Part shown: positions 60,001-64,000 of the stretch, in pieces | Numbering within the stretch: position 1 is the stretch's first letter | How the letters are laid out: every line of letters begins with the position of its first letter | From: Anisus vortex | Taxonomy: Eukaryota > Mollusca > Gastropoda > Planorbidae | Assembly (NCBI GenBank): GCA_949126835.1 | Contig: OX421507.1 | Location: 32,936,882 to 33,000,881, forward strand | DNA length: 64,000 bases | Direction: 5' to 3' | Position numbers and translations under genes: made by a program | Notes under the pieces: model-generated | The model's input: the letters and a program-made list of their open reading frames with translations, nothing else | Told to the model about the DNA's origin: nothing | The model's database searches: none

Positions 60001-62467
60001 GAGAAATCTGTCACAGCATGTGGAGAAGGAATACTGGTCGAAACAATGTAACATATATATTAAGAATTACATAAGCTTATATATTAATATAGGCTACAAG
60101 AGCTAAACACATGCAATTTAGTTTGATATAAATCTATCCTTATCCCATATGAGAGAACAAATGTATATAAGTACTCTTTCTTCCCGAGTGGCATCTGGGC
60201 ATGGAATGGGTTGCCTGAACAATCCAGGAAAAGCAGTAACTTAACATCATTTAAAACAGATTTCTCATCATTTATAAAGATTTAAAGATGCAAGACTAAA
60301 CTCGGACCACGGATAATACTTATTTTTTTAAGTGCGCAATATCATTTACTGGCGAGGCAACGTTTATTTTGCTATTTATGTTGTCACTAACCTAAATAAA
60401 GTAAACATTGTTTTATTATTGTGAATATGCTAATAATATATGCCTAAATATGAGGTTTCTACAGTATAGTGGTTCTCAAACAGGAGTCCAAGGTCCTACG
60501 GAGGTGCCACAAAGCGGTTCTTAAAAGACCTTGAAAGGATTACTTTACTTAGATAAATTTTCAGAAATAGAATATGAGCAATAGACAAGGCAATAGACAA
60601 GGCAATAGACAAGGCAATAGACAAGGCAATAGACAAGGCAATAGACAAGGCAATAGACAAGGCAATAGACAAGGCAATAGACAAGGCAATAGACAAGGCA
60701 ATAGACAAGGCAATAGACAAGGCAATAGACAAGGCAATAGACAAGGCAATAGACAAGGCAATAGACAAGGCAATAAACAAGGCAATAGACAAGGCAATAG
60801 ACAAGGCAATAGACAAGGCAATAGACAAGGCAATAGACAAGGCAATAAACAAGGCAATAAACAAGGCAATAGACAAGGCAATAGAGAAGGCAATAGACAA
60901 GGCAATAGACAAGGCAATAGACAAGGCAATAGACAAGGCAATAGACAAGGCAATAGACAAGGCAATAAACAAGGCAATAAACAAGGCAATAGACAAGGCA
61001 ATAGACAAGGCAATAGACAAGGCAATAGACAAGGCAATAGACAAGGCAATAGACAAGACCTACGCATTTTTATGAATACTTATTTGATTGTCTACCACTG
61101 AATTAATTTACTTTACTTGTCATTTTAAAAGTCAGCGTTGAGTGAGACTATATCACTTTATAGACATATTATATTCTAAAACTTTCATTTCCCATATTTA
61201 TAATGCCTGAAAAAAAATTACAATTCCGAGTACAGGTTGATATTAGCTTGCAGCAAAGAGACAGTCGATCTGATGTGCTGAGAGTTCTGTACACGAACTC
61301 TCTGATGTGCTGAGAGTTATGTACACGAACTATCTGATGTACTGAGAGTTATGTACACGAACTCTCTGATGTGCTGAGAGTTATGTACACGAACTATCTG
61401 ATGTGCTGAGAGTTCTGTACACGAACTCTCTGATGTGCTGAGAGTTATGTACACGAACTCTCTGATGTGCTGAGAGTTCTGTACACGAACTCTCTGATGT
61501 GCTGAGAGTTCTGTACACGAACTCTCTGATGTGCTGAGAGTTCTGTTCATGAAAATACATCATTTTCCTTGTCGAACTCTTCAGTTTAAATGTGAGTTGG
61601 CTGACAAAATACTTTTGTATTAAATACTTTTGGTCGACATGTTTGAATCAGTGAATTTGATCAACGCGGCATTGCAAAGAAAAGGGATCATAGTGTTTCA
61701 TTGTCAAGAAAAAGTAAAGCCTTCAATAAATGAAGATCAAACTATGAAATGAGAAGCTAGAAACACTACTGAACACAGTAATTGAAATAACGTTGGCGAC
61801 GATATGATTAAAGTGATGAAACATCATTTCTTAGTGAAAAATTTCTCATTATTTTCCTGACCTACAAGAATTCCAAAACTACACTCGATTCCTCAATATC
61901 TCTTTTGTTAGTGACCAGCCTTTAAAAGACAATGCAATTCAAACAAAATGTATAGCTTTATAAAGGCAAAGATAGCTTTATAGCTTGATTCCATTAGCAT
62001 CTACCTAAGTTTGGAAGACGGCTTTCCCCAAATACTAAATCTAAAAACGAAATCCTGGCAAGCGAGAAAAATGGCACAAAAATTGCTTTAGCTCGTAACC
62101 AATGCTCATCCAAACAGAAGAACTGTTACGGGCAAAGCAAAGCTCCCATGCCATTACAATTTAAATGTGATAACTAAATGTTTCATTTACTGAAAATGTA
62201 GATCTAATTACTTTTCAAAAAAAGTTTTTCTTAAATAGTTTTCCAAAAGCTATGTTTATGCTAGTTAATTTATATTGTAAAATTTCAAAGGGGTCGCCAG
62301 CCCCCCCCAAAAATAATTCTAACCATGACGTCCAGGACTAAAATCCGAAAAATGTTTGAGAACCACTGCTGCTATATATTACATTTTACAATATAATATA
62401 TCTTGTTACACTTACCAGTTCTCCGAATGTTGCAGTTCTTTTAGCTTCTTTTTCGGTCTTGTCATCT
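35336..62467 (-). CDS. ABCB1: ABCB-family (P-glycoprotein-type) transporter, 21 exons decoded, incomplete at both ends
   Basis: Exons, 5' to 3': 62467-62416, 60033-59907, 59565-59414, 55760-55627, 54220-54049, 53295-53171, 50593-50477, 49179-48990, 48561-48451, 48267-48142, 47835-47632, 46593-46423, 45592-45394, 45253-45072, 43300-43160, 42829-42728, 41520-41359, 38353-38221, 37332-37262, 36384-36284, 35476-35336. All junctions keep frame (2913 bp, about 971 residues, no stops). Order: TMD1; NBD1 with A-loop Tyr 387, Walker [10 protein letters not shown] at 413, Q-loop Gln 461, signature LSGGQ at 517, Walker B LLLDE ending at Glu 542 and H-loop His 573; a charged linker; TMD2 to about TM11. 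Family members are full ATP-driven exporters of hydrophobic compounds and lipids at the plasma membrane. All NBD1 catalytic residues are present. The initiator exon, TM12 and NBD2 are not found. ABCB1/4/5/11 cannot be separated here. Confidence 0.93.
35477..36283. other. ABCB intron 20
   Basis: AT-rich intron, nothing else seen. Confidence 0.5.
36284..36384 (-). CDS. ABCB exon 20 (intracellular loop 4)
   Basis: Encodes [20 protein letters not shown] and [13 protein letters not shown], the conserved A.E...NIRTV.SLT.E block. Ends phase 2 at CA|gtaagt. Confidence 0.93.
36463..36625 (+). mobile_element. LINE 3'-end fragment
   Basis: Degraded copy of the family seen at 44695-44935 and 60160-60345 (GAATGGATTGCCCAGACCAG, AACTTAACAATATT, then ATAATGTCTGTAAATTATA). 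It is inserted antisense to the ABCB gene. Confidence 0.5.
36640..36893 (+). mobile_element. Full-length tRNA-derived SINE
   Basis: Begins with a tRNA-like head carrying a B-box match GGTTCGAATCC (about 36694-36704) downstream of an A-box-like stretch. The body follows (TCCGGAGGGTGTCCCTGAGT, GTGCTGGCCACACAATC, GGTGGCCACGTAAACTGGTG), then an ACTTTACTTTG tail. The body recurs at least eight times in the window. The head does not close an acceptor stem, so it is not a tRNA gene. Confidence 0.75.
36961..37055. repeat. 30-31 bp repeat, 3 copies, in ABCB intron 19
   Basis: Unit TAAACTTTCTTATTCCAACA plus TTTATTGTGAG, three slightly different copies. Confidence 0.85.
37262..37332 (-). CDS. ABCB exon 19 (intracellular loop)
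   Basis: A 71-bp exon read with the incoming G gives [20 protein letters not shown] and DAGK. A longer open frame over the same place is in the wrong frame. Confidence 0.88.
37678..37803. repeat. 9-bp TTATATATG-type microsatellite in ABCB intron 18
   Basis: About 13 imperfect copies of GTTATATAT / GTTATCTAT. Confidence 0.9.
38080..38146. repeat. 18-bp repeat, about 3.5 copies
   Basis: Unit ACTCTAGCTTAAAGGCAT beside the exon 18 donor side. Confidence 0.85.
38221..38353 (-). CDS. ABCB exon 18 (TM9-TM10)
   Basis: Encodes [20 protein letters not shown] and [20 protein letters not shown]. Donor TCAG|gttgga. Confidence 0.93.
38830..39300 (-). mobile_element. LINE reverse transcriptase C-terminus and 3'UTR (family A)
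   Basis: The - strand frame 39288-38989 reads like the C-terminal end of CR1/L2-type reverse transcriptases ([36 protein letters not shown]). A 3'UTR ending in an ATT-rich tail near 38805 follows. The same 3'UTR recurs at 63835-64000. Confidence 0.75.
39715..41270. mobile_element. TIR-type DNA transposon with iterated CGTTTTGGCGCG subterminal motifs
   Basis: The left end carries repeated CGTTTTGGCGCGGGA (39728-39812). The right end carries the inverted motifs CGCCAAAACG (41188-41250). The interior holds no transposase but contains the 14-bp array 40314-40881. Exact boundaries and target duplication are uncertain. The element sits in ABCB intron 17. Confidence 0.65.
40314..40881. repeat. 14-bp minisatellite, about 40 copies
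   Basis: Unit GGTCATTGAGGAAT. In the first third some copies read GGTTATTGAGGAAT, often alternating. The second two thirds are perfectly homogeneous, a sign of recent expansion. Confidence 0.97.
41359..41520 (-). CDS. ABCB exon 17 (TM8 end, coupling region)
   Basis: Encodes [20 protein letters not shown] and [26 protein letters not shown] and [11 protein letters not shown] are signature blocks of TMD2. Confidence 0.94.
41521..42099. other. ABCB intron 16, proximal to exon 17
   Basis: AT-rich. About 41860-41960 contains sequence like the tail of the LINE family at 44890 (CAATAATCTTCTTTATAGAA). No gene. Confidence 0.4.
42100..42738 (-). repeat. 23-bp minisatellite made of splice-donor junction copies, about 28 units
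   Basis: Read on the - strand each unit contains ATGTTACACAG|GTTAGCGAAA, that is, the last 11 bases of ABCB exon 16 followed by its intron start. Four units lack one C (22 bp). The array begins at the real exon-intron boundary and runs about 630 bp into intron 16. Confidence 0.95.
42728..42829 (-). CDS. ABCB exon 16 (toward TM8), donor amplified into a minisatellite
   Basis: Encodes 34 residues ending [16 protein letters not shown]. The donor ACACAG|gttagc is the first of about 28 tandem copies of the same junction sequence. Only this first copy joins exon 17 in frame. Confidence 0.9.
43160..43300 (-). CDS. ABCB exon 15 (TM7)
   Basis: Encodes [20 protein letters not shown] and [18 protein letters not shown], typical start of TMD2. 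Phase 0 on both sides. Confidence 0.93.
43463..43738 (-). mobile_element. Full-length SINE, antisense copy
   Basis: Reverse complement of the 36640-36893 element including head (CCTTGCGGAAGCGCAAAGGG), body (TGCTGGCCACACAATCACC, CCGTGGCCACAGAAACTGGT) and tail. It lies in ABCB intron 14. The 85-codon frame on it is spurious. Confidence 0.75.
43739..44694. other. ABCB intron 14, AT-rich, nothing identified
   Basis: No open frame, terminal repeat or array recognised. Confidence 0.5.
44695..44935 (+). mobile_element. LINE 3'-end fragment (family B)
   Basis: Contains GGCATCTGGGCATGGAATAG, GGTTGCCCGAACAAACCAGG and a tail ATAATCTTCTGTTCAGAAG. In the better copy at 60160 the same segment translates to an RT C-terminal motif, [16 protein letters not shown]. 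Confidence 0.6.
45072..45253 (-). CDS. ABCB exon 14 (linker)
   Basis: Phase-1 join gives [20 protein letters not shown], then a Thr/Lys-rich segment and [10 protein letters not shown]. This is the charged linker between the halves, which is phosphorylated in mammals. Donor CAG|gtttgt is weak. Confidence 0.85.
45394..45592 (-). CDS. ABCB exon 13 (H-loop, end of NBD1)
   Basis: Encodes [20 protein letters not shown] with the switch His, then [13 protein letters not shown] and YFNLVTLQT. Donor GAAG|gtaaac. Confidence 0.96.
45593..46422. other. ABCB intron 12
   Basis: No repeat or gene recognised. Confidence 0.5.
46423..46593 (-). CDS. ABCB exon 12 (signature and Walker B)
   Basis: Encodes [20 protein letters not shown] and [19 protein letters not shown]. 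The signature, Walker B Asp, catalytic Glu and D-loop are all intact. Confidence 0.97.
46747..47340. mobile_element. hAT MITE with an internal minisatellite
   Basis: Ends CAGGGTTCGGCAACC and GGTTGCTGACCCCTG with a perfect 8-bp duplication ccataggc (46739-46746 and 47341-47348). It is the same family as 14912-15118, but enlarged from about 200 to 594 bp by the internal array. It lies in ABCB intron 11. Confidence 0.92.
46797..47230. repeat. 17/13-bp minisatellite inside the hAT MITE
   Basis: Unit GATAGAGTCACCCTGCT (17 bp) mixed with 13-bp units lacking AGAG. The pattern of long and short units and of a CCCCCTG variant is repeated about 180-190 bp apart, indicating block duplication. Confidence 0.95.
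47632..47835 (-). CDS. ABCB exon 11 (Q-loop)
   Basis: Encodes [20 protein letters not shown], then IVSQEPILF with the Q-loop Gln, and [13 protein letters not shown]. Confidence 0.95.
48142..48267 (-). CDS. ABCB exon 10 (Walker A)
   Basis: Encodes 42 residues including [19 protein letters not shown], the P-loop with intact Lys and Ser/Thr, and RFYDPDNGR. Confidence 0.96.
48451..48561 (-). CDS. ABCB exon 9 (start of NBD1, A-loop)
   Basis: Encodes [20 protein letters not shown]. The Tyr in FSYPTRP is the A-loop residue that stacks on ATP adenine in this family. Confidence 0.93.
48990..49179 (-). CDS. ABCB exon 8 (TM6)
   Basis: Completes the Trp codon of the previous exon. Encodes [20 protein letters not shown] and [18 protein letters not shown], leading to NBD1. 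Confidence 0.93.
49330..49535 (+). mobile_element. Degraded SINE
   Basis: B-box-like CCAGGTTCAAATTACTG, then a body remnant (TGTGCTGGCCATAACATAAC). It lies in ABCB intron 7. Confidence 0.45.
49685..49965 (+). mobile_element. LINE reverse transcriptase C-terminal fragment (family C)
   Basis: The + strand frame 49691-49948 reads [39 protein letters not shown] and [11 protein letters not shown], the typical C-terminus of RTE/I-type endonuclease-reverse transcriptases. A TAGG simple-repeat tail (49946-49963) follows. It is 5'-truncated. Confidence 0.85.
50019..50410 (+). mobile_element. Second LINE reverse transcriptase C-terminal fragment (family C-like)
   Basis: Reads [40 protein letters not shown] and [20 protein letters not shown], ending near CCPNDP. 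A short GTGAAG-type repeat tail follows. It is homologous to, but distinct from, the fragment 70 bp upstream and has the same orientation. Confidence 0.85.
50477..50593 (-). CDS. ABCB exon 7 (TM4-TM5)
   Basis: Encodes [19 protein letters not shown] and [16 protein letters not shown]. It is too short for a simple open-frame search but joins in frame on both sides (phase 2 in and out). Confidence 0.92.
50828..51036. repeat. 30-bp ATATGTATATA-rich repeat and AT microsatellite
   Basis: About five copies of a unit containing TATGTATATAATATCATATT, followed by a pure AT run (51005-51036), in ABCB intron 6. Confidence 0.93.
51390..51760 (+). mobile_element. Possible LINE family B fragment
   Basis: GC-richer block whose end (CTATCAAGAAGGAACGTCTG, TAAACTTATAAGAC) resembles the family B tail. 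It has no intact frame. Confidence 0.35.
52137..52373. repeat. 81-bp repeat, 3 copies
   Basis: Three essentially identical 81-bp units (GATTTGAGCAATATTTTGAC ... TAAATCTATCTATTGTAGCA). The length is a codon multiple, so a 113-codon frame (52078-52419) survives by chance. Confidence 0.93.
52932..53125. repeat. 49-bp repeat, 4 copies
   Basis: Unit CTGCTTGCAAATGAACAATT followed by AATCCAATTTAAGTAGGCTATATCATTAT, adjacent to the exon 6 donor side. Confidence 0.93.
53171..53295 (-). CDS. ABCB exon 6 (intracellular loop 2)
   Basis: Encodes [20 protein letters not shown] followed by [11 protein letters not shown], the conserved AG.IAEE.L..IRTV.SF block. Confidence 0.93.
53360..53440. mobile_element. 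piggyBac-like MITE, copy 3
   Basis: A 73-bp element (53364-53436) flanked by TTAA on both sides, CCCTTCCTGTACC...CTGTAAGGG. It matches the pair near 3.1-3.3 kb and lies in ABCB intron 5. Confidence 0.75.
53441..54048. other. Remainder of ABCB intron 5
   Basis: No feature recognised. A 78-codon - strand frame has no domain. Confidence 0.45.
54049..54220 (-). CDS. ABCB exon 5 (TM3)
   Basis: Encodes [20 protein letters not shown] and [20 protein letters not shown]. The DK.G and GW.LTLV blocks are standard. Ends GGAAAG|gtaagg. Confidence 0.93.
54338..55072. repeat. 21-bp minisatellite, 35 copies
   Basis: Unit TCTGTTTGTATAGCATAATG plus T, in ABCB intron 4. Almost perfectly homogeneous (two variant copies near 54712-54735). 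The unit length is seven codons and several frames lack stops on both strands, giving 240-270 codon artefact frames. Confidence 0.97.
55073..55626. other. Rest of ABCB intron 4
   Basis: AT-rich, nothing recognised. Confidence 0.45.
55627..55760 (-). CDS. ABCB exon 4 (TM2 end and coupling helix region)
   Basis: Encodes [20 protein letters not shown] and [19 protein letters not shown]. The WYD...GELTTRL motif is highly conserved in the family. Donor GCAGA|gtaagg. Confidence 0.93.
55890..56175 (+). mobile_element. Possible LINE RT C-terminal relic
   Basis: The + strand carries frame-broken text of the type EQIQKRTAM and KARKLK that resembles RT tails. It is very degraded. Confidence 0.3.
56219..57026. 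repeat. 31-bp minisatellite, 26 copies
   Basis: Unit CTGAAACAGTAGGGCCTACA followed by GACTCAGCAGA. Near-perfect; two copies have extra G residues (AGGGGGCC). It lies in ABCB intron 3 and contains a GTAGGGCCTAC near-palindrome. Confidence 0.97.
57027..57800. other. ABCB intron 3, nothing identified
   Basis: Contains clustered TAGGCCTA palindromes at 57369-57381 but no gene or transposon boundary. Confidence 0.45.
57801..59328. mobile_element. 1.5-kb TIR element with TTTCGGCCGAAA-type internal palindromes
   Basis: Inverted ends AGAGGCCGACC / GGTCGGCCTCT. Within the first 150 and last 350 bp there are many TTCGG/CCGAA motifs in both orientations. The middle has no intact frame, and no target duplication was found, so the superfamily is open. 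Confidence 0.65.
59414..59565 (-). CDS. ABCB exon 3 (extracellular loop 1 and start of TM2)
   Basis: Contains four N-glycosylation sequons (NTT, NGT, NNT, NST) in the first extracellular loop, where vertebrate P-glycoprotein is also glycosylated. Then [16 protein letters not shown] enters TM2. Confidence 0.92.
59907..60033 (-). CDS. ABCB exon 2 (TM1)
   Basis: Encodes [20 protein letters not shown] and then [16 protein letters not shown], the classic TM1 block of ABCB proteins. Phase 0 in, phase 1 out (GGCT|gtaagt). Confidence 0.93.
60160..60345 (+). mobile_element. LINE 3'-end fragment (family B), best preserved
   Basis: Translates as [20 protein letters not shown] and then [15 protein letters not shown], the W-N-x-L-P motif found near the end of many non-LTR reverse transcriptases. 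It is in ABCB intron 1, antisense. Confidence 0.7.
60579..61056. repeat. 12-bp minisatellite, about 40 copies
   Basis: Unit AATAGACAAGGC, occasional AATAAACAAGGC. The unit length is four codons and all copies align, so long frames stay open on both strands; none is credible. Confidence 0.97.
61057..61267. other. Spacer between the two arrays inside the hAT relic
   Basis: AT-rich, no frame of note. Confidence 0.4.
61268..61547. repeat. 30-bp minisatellite, about 9 copies
   Basis: Unit CTCTGATGTGCTGAGAGTTC followed by TGTACACGAA. Variants are TTATG for TTCTG and TATCTG for CTCTG. Confidence 0.95.
62416..62467 (-). CDS. ABCB exon 1 in window (cytosolic N-terminus)
   Basis: Acceptor TTTATTTAG, donor CTG|gtaagt. 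Reads [17 protein letters not shown], the charged cytosolic segment before TM1. It begins with one base of a split codon, so at least one exon lies further upstream. Confidence 0.85.
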
Positions 62468-62639
62468 CTAAATAAAAAAAACAAAATAACATTAACAAAT
62501 CTATGAAGATACTTAAATGAAAGATTTTAAGTTGTTTTTTTACAAGTAACCAGAAAAACAGAGTCGGAAGAAAAGCTTGCATGTAGAAATGCAAAAATCT
62601 GATAGAATAACACTTAATTTCAATGTTTAGTTAGACATT

Positions 62640-62845
62640 AAAATAAAAACACTTTTCTTATTCCATACGAAAGTGTAAACATAAAAACGTACTCTTTATT
62701 CCCAATTTATCAGAGGAACATGGAATGGGTTACCTGAACAAACTATGTTATAGGATTTTCAGAGAACAAACTTAGTAAGGGTAGTGTTGAAACCATTGAC
62801 ACTATAAGTTTAGAAAACTCTACCATTATTCATAAATTTAGAAAT
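62640..62845 (+). mobile_element. LINE family B 3'-end fragment, degraded
   Basis: Carries GTACTCTTTATTCCCAATTT and ACATGGAATGGGTTACCTGA, the same RT-terminal segment as at 60160, upstream of the first decoded ABCB exon. Confidence 0.55.
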
Positions 62846-62885
62846 TATAAAAGCACTATAAGTTCGGGGGTGGGGGGGGGGGGGA

Positions 62886-63800
62886 GTGTAGCCATTAGAA
62901 ATTACCTTGACCTACTAGATAAAACTAATTGACTAAATTGCGACAATGACGAAATGATTAGTAACAATATATTTATTATGGGAGATTTTAATGCATATAC
63001 CAAAGAGACAGTAGATTACATAACACACTCTATAATGAGTTCTCGCGAGTTATATATAGATATATATGTGTTCAAACAGAGGAAACGCTTAAAAGTTAAG
63101 ATATACTACTTAGACCTATAAATGTACTTAGTACTAAAGCATCGAGTAACTTGAGACATGTGTAAGAACTCTAATATTTTAATAATGAATAGAAGGAAAG
63201 ATTGTGTGTTTTGTTTTGTCATCAAAATCCACGACCACTTTTAATACAGTCATTGATTATATCCTAACAGATAATGGTCTATTCCACAAAATAAATAATT
63301 TAATAATTCACGATTTTGACCATTTATTTTCAGACTTTCACTGTTTGATATCATGTGAATATGAAATTGCTGGGATAGAAAGGGCGGTTAGCGTTAGAAT
63401 TGTAGACATTCTAAATAGATACCAATAAATAAAACTTATCAAACCATGGAACCCACCCAAAAAAAATCTAAATTCATATGGTAGAAATAGAAAATAAAAG
63501 TAGTATTAACCGGAGACTTGATAAATTAATAGAAATAATATGGCTTAGATAGCTCTACTGTAAACCACAACAAATAAATAAATAATAAATACTAGAGAAA
63601 ATCAAAAACATTTTAATACAAGCTGCAATTAAAACATTTAGCACAAAACGGTGCCATAGAGACGATAAAAAATATAAGATATAATAAACTTTGATTCACA
63701 CAAAAATGTAAACAAGATTGAATATCATATTTTAAAACTAGAAAAATGAATAGTATTTTCAAAACTAAAGGCTCAGTGGCAGTTTGTAAAACTTCACAGT
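62886..63800 (+). mobile_element. Degenerate LINE endonuclease region
   Basis: After a poly-G run (62868-62885), broken + strand frames read IFIMGDFNAYTKE (APE endonuclease GDFNA motif). At 63204-63428 they read TFNTVIDYILTDNGLFHKIN and SDFHCLISC, resembling the IDY...SDH end of that domain. Then KPWNPPKKN follows. Multiple stops make it a dead copy. Confidence 0.65.
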
Positions 63801-63834
63801 AGGGCCTACAAATTAGGCCTATAAATAGAATATT

Positions 63835-64000
63835 ATATTAATCATTATTATTTATACTGCGCTTGACTTCATGCTAATAAATTTAGCACGCTTAGTGCGA
63901 TCGGGGTAGAAAATAAATTGCATTGGCAGATGTATTAATACGCAAGGCGGCACGCAGCCAATAGCTAAATAGAAATTTTTAATGTCTTTAAACTCTTTTT
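63835..64000 (-). mobile_element. LINE family A 3'UTR, second copy, cut by the window edge
   Basis: TGCTAATAAATTTAGCACGC, TTAGTGCGATCGGGGTAGAA and GCAGCCAATAGCTAAATAGA match 38805-38940 (TGCTATTAAATTTAGCATG, TTCAGTGCGCTCTTGGAG, ATAGCCACTAGCCAAAGAGA). Confidence 0.7.

Larger units (their letters stand above)
60470..62369. mobile_element. Degenerate hAT-type element of about 1.9 kb containing two minisatellites
   Basis: Inverted ends TAGTGGTTCTCAAAC (60470) and GTTTGAGAACCACTG (near 62369). Flanks match at only 5 of 8 positions. Near 61843-61955 the + strand reads [18 protein letters not shown] and [16 protein letters not shown], which resembles the C-terminal part of ZBED/SCAND3-type hAT transposases. 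The rest is broken. Confidence 0.5.

Noticed and set aside
60496..61101. Frames of 168-186 codons encoding NRQG, SIAL or LPCL repeats
   Set aside because: Products of a 12-bp tandem array; open in several frames on both strands, inside a transposon relic in an intron.
62416..62594. Initiator Met of the ABCB gene in the 60-codon frame at 62594
   Set aside because: The frame that reads through to 62594 is not the one that joins exon 2. The correct frame starts at an acceptor at 62467 with a split codon, so the start lies in an unseen upstream exon.

Overview
The window looks like AT-rich animal nuclear DNA, probably from a mollusc and perhaps a heterobranch gastropod. That taxon call is an inference. 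It rests on the intron-split genes with GT-AG junctions, the abundance of hAT-type MITEs, tRNA-derived SINEs and 3'-truncated LINEs, and the character of the two genes. There are no operons, bacterial genes, rRNA genes or convincing stand-alone tRNA genes.

Two protein-coding genes can be reconstructed, and they lie tail to tail. (1) On the + strand, four coding exons (9745-12706, 22052-22189, 22373-22567, 24620-25770) join in frame into a protein of about 1481 residues. It has a roughly 985-residue low-complexity N-terminal region, a CARD domain split over exons 2 and 3, a Cys-rich/polybasic patch, and a C-terminal alpha/beta module that resembles TRADD-N. It looks like an undescribed death-fold signalling adaptor. 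(2) On the - strand, 21 in-frame exons between 62467 and 35336 encode an ABCB (P-glycoprotein-type) transporter: TMD1, a complete NBD1, a charged linker and TMD2 up to about TM11. The first exon(s) are not identified. TM12 and NBD2 are not found anywhere in the 9.5 kb between the last exon and the CARD gene.

Layout: 1-2360 is a 51-bp satellite with a 15-unit higher-order repeat. 2.4-9.6 kb holds more arrays, piggyBac-like and hAT MITEs and a LINE fragment. 9.6-25.8 kb is the CARD gene with a 9.3-kb first intron. 25.8-35.3 kb is the convergent intergenic gap with a 1.6-kb TIR transposon. 35.3-62.5 kb is the ABCB gene, its introns filled with minisatellites, MITEs, a SINE pair and LINE 3' ends. 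62.6-64.0 kb is degenerate LINE sequence.

The most striking structural theme is tandem repetition. More than twenty unrelated minisatellites occur in 64 kb. Several lie inside transposons, and one (42100-42738) is an amplification of the ABCB exon-16/intron-16 splice-donor junction itself, giving about 28 tandem copies of a 5' splice-site-like sequence immediately downstream of the real one.
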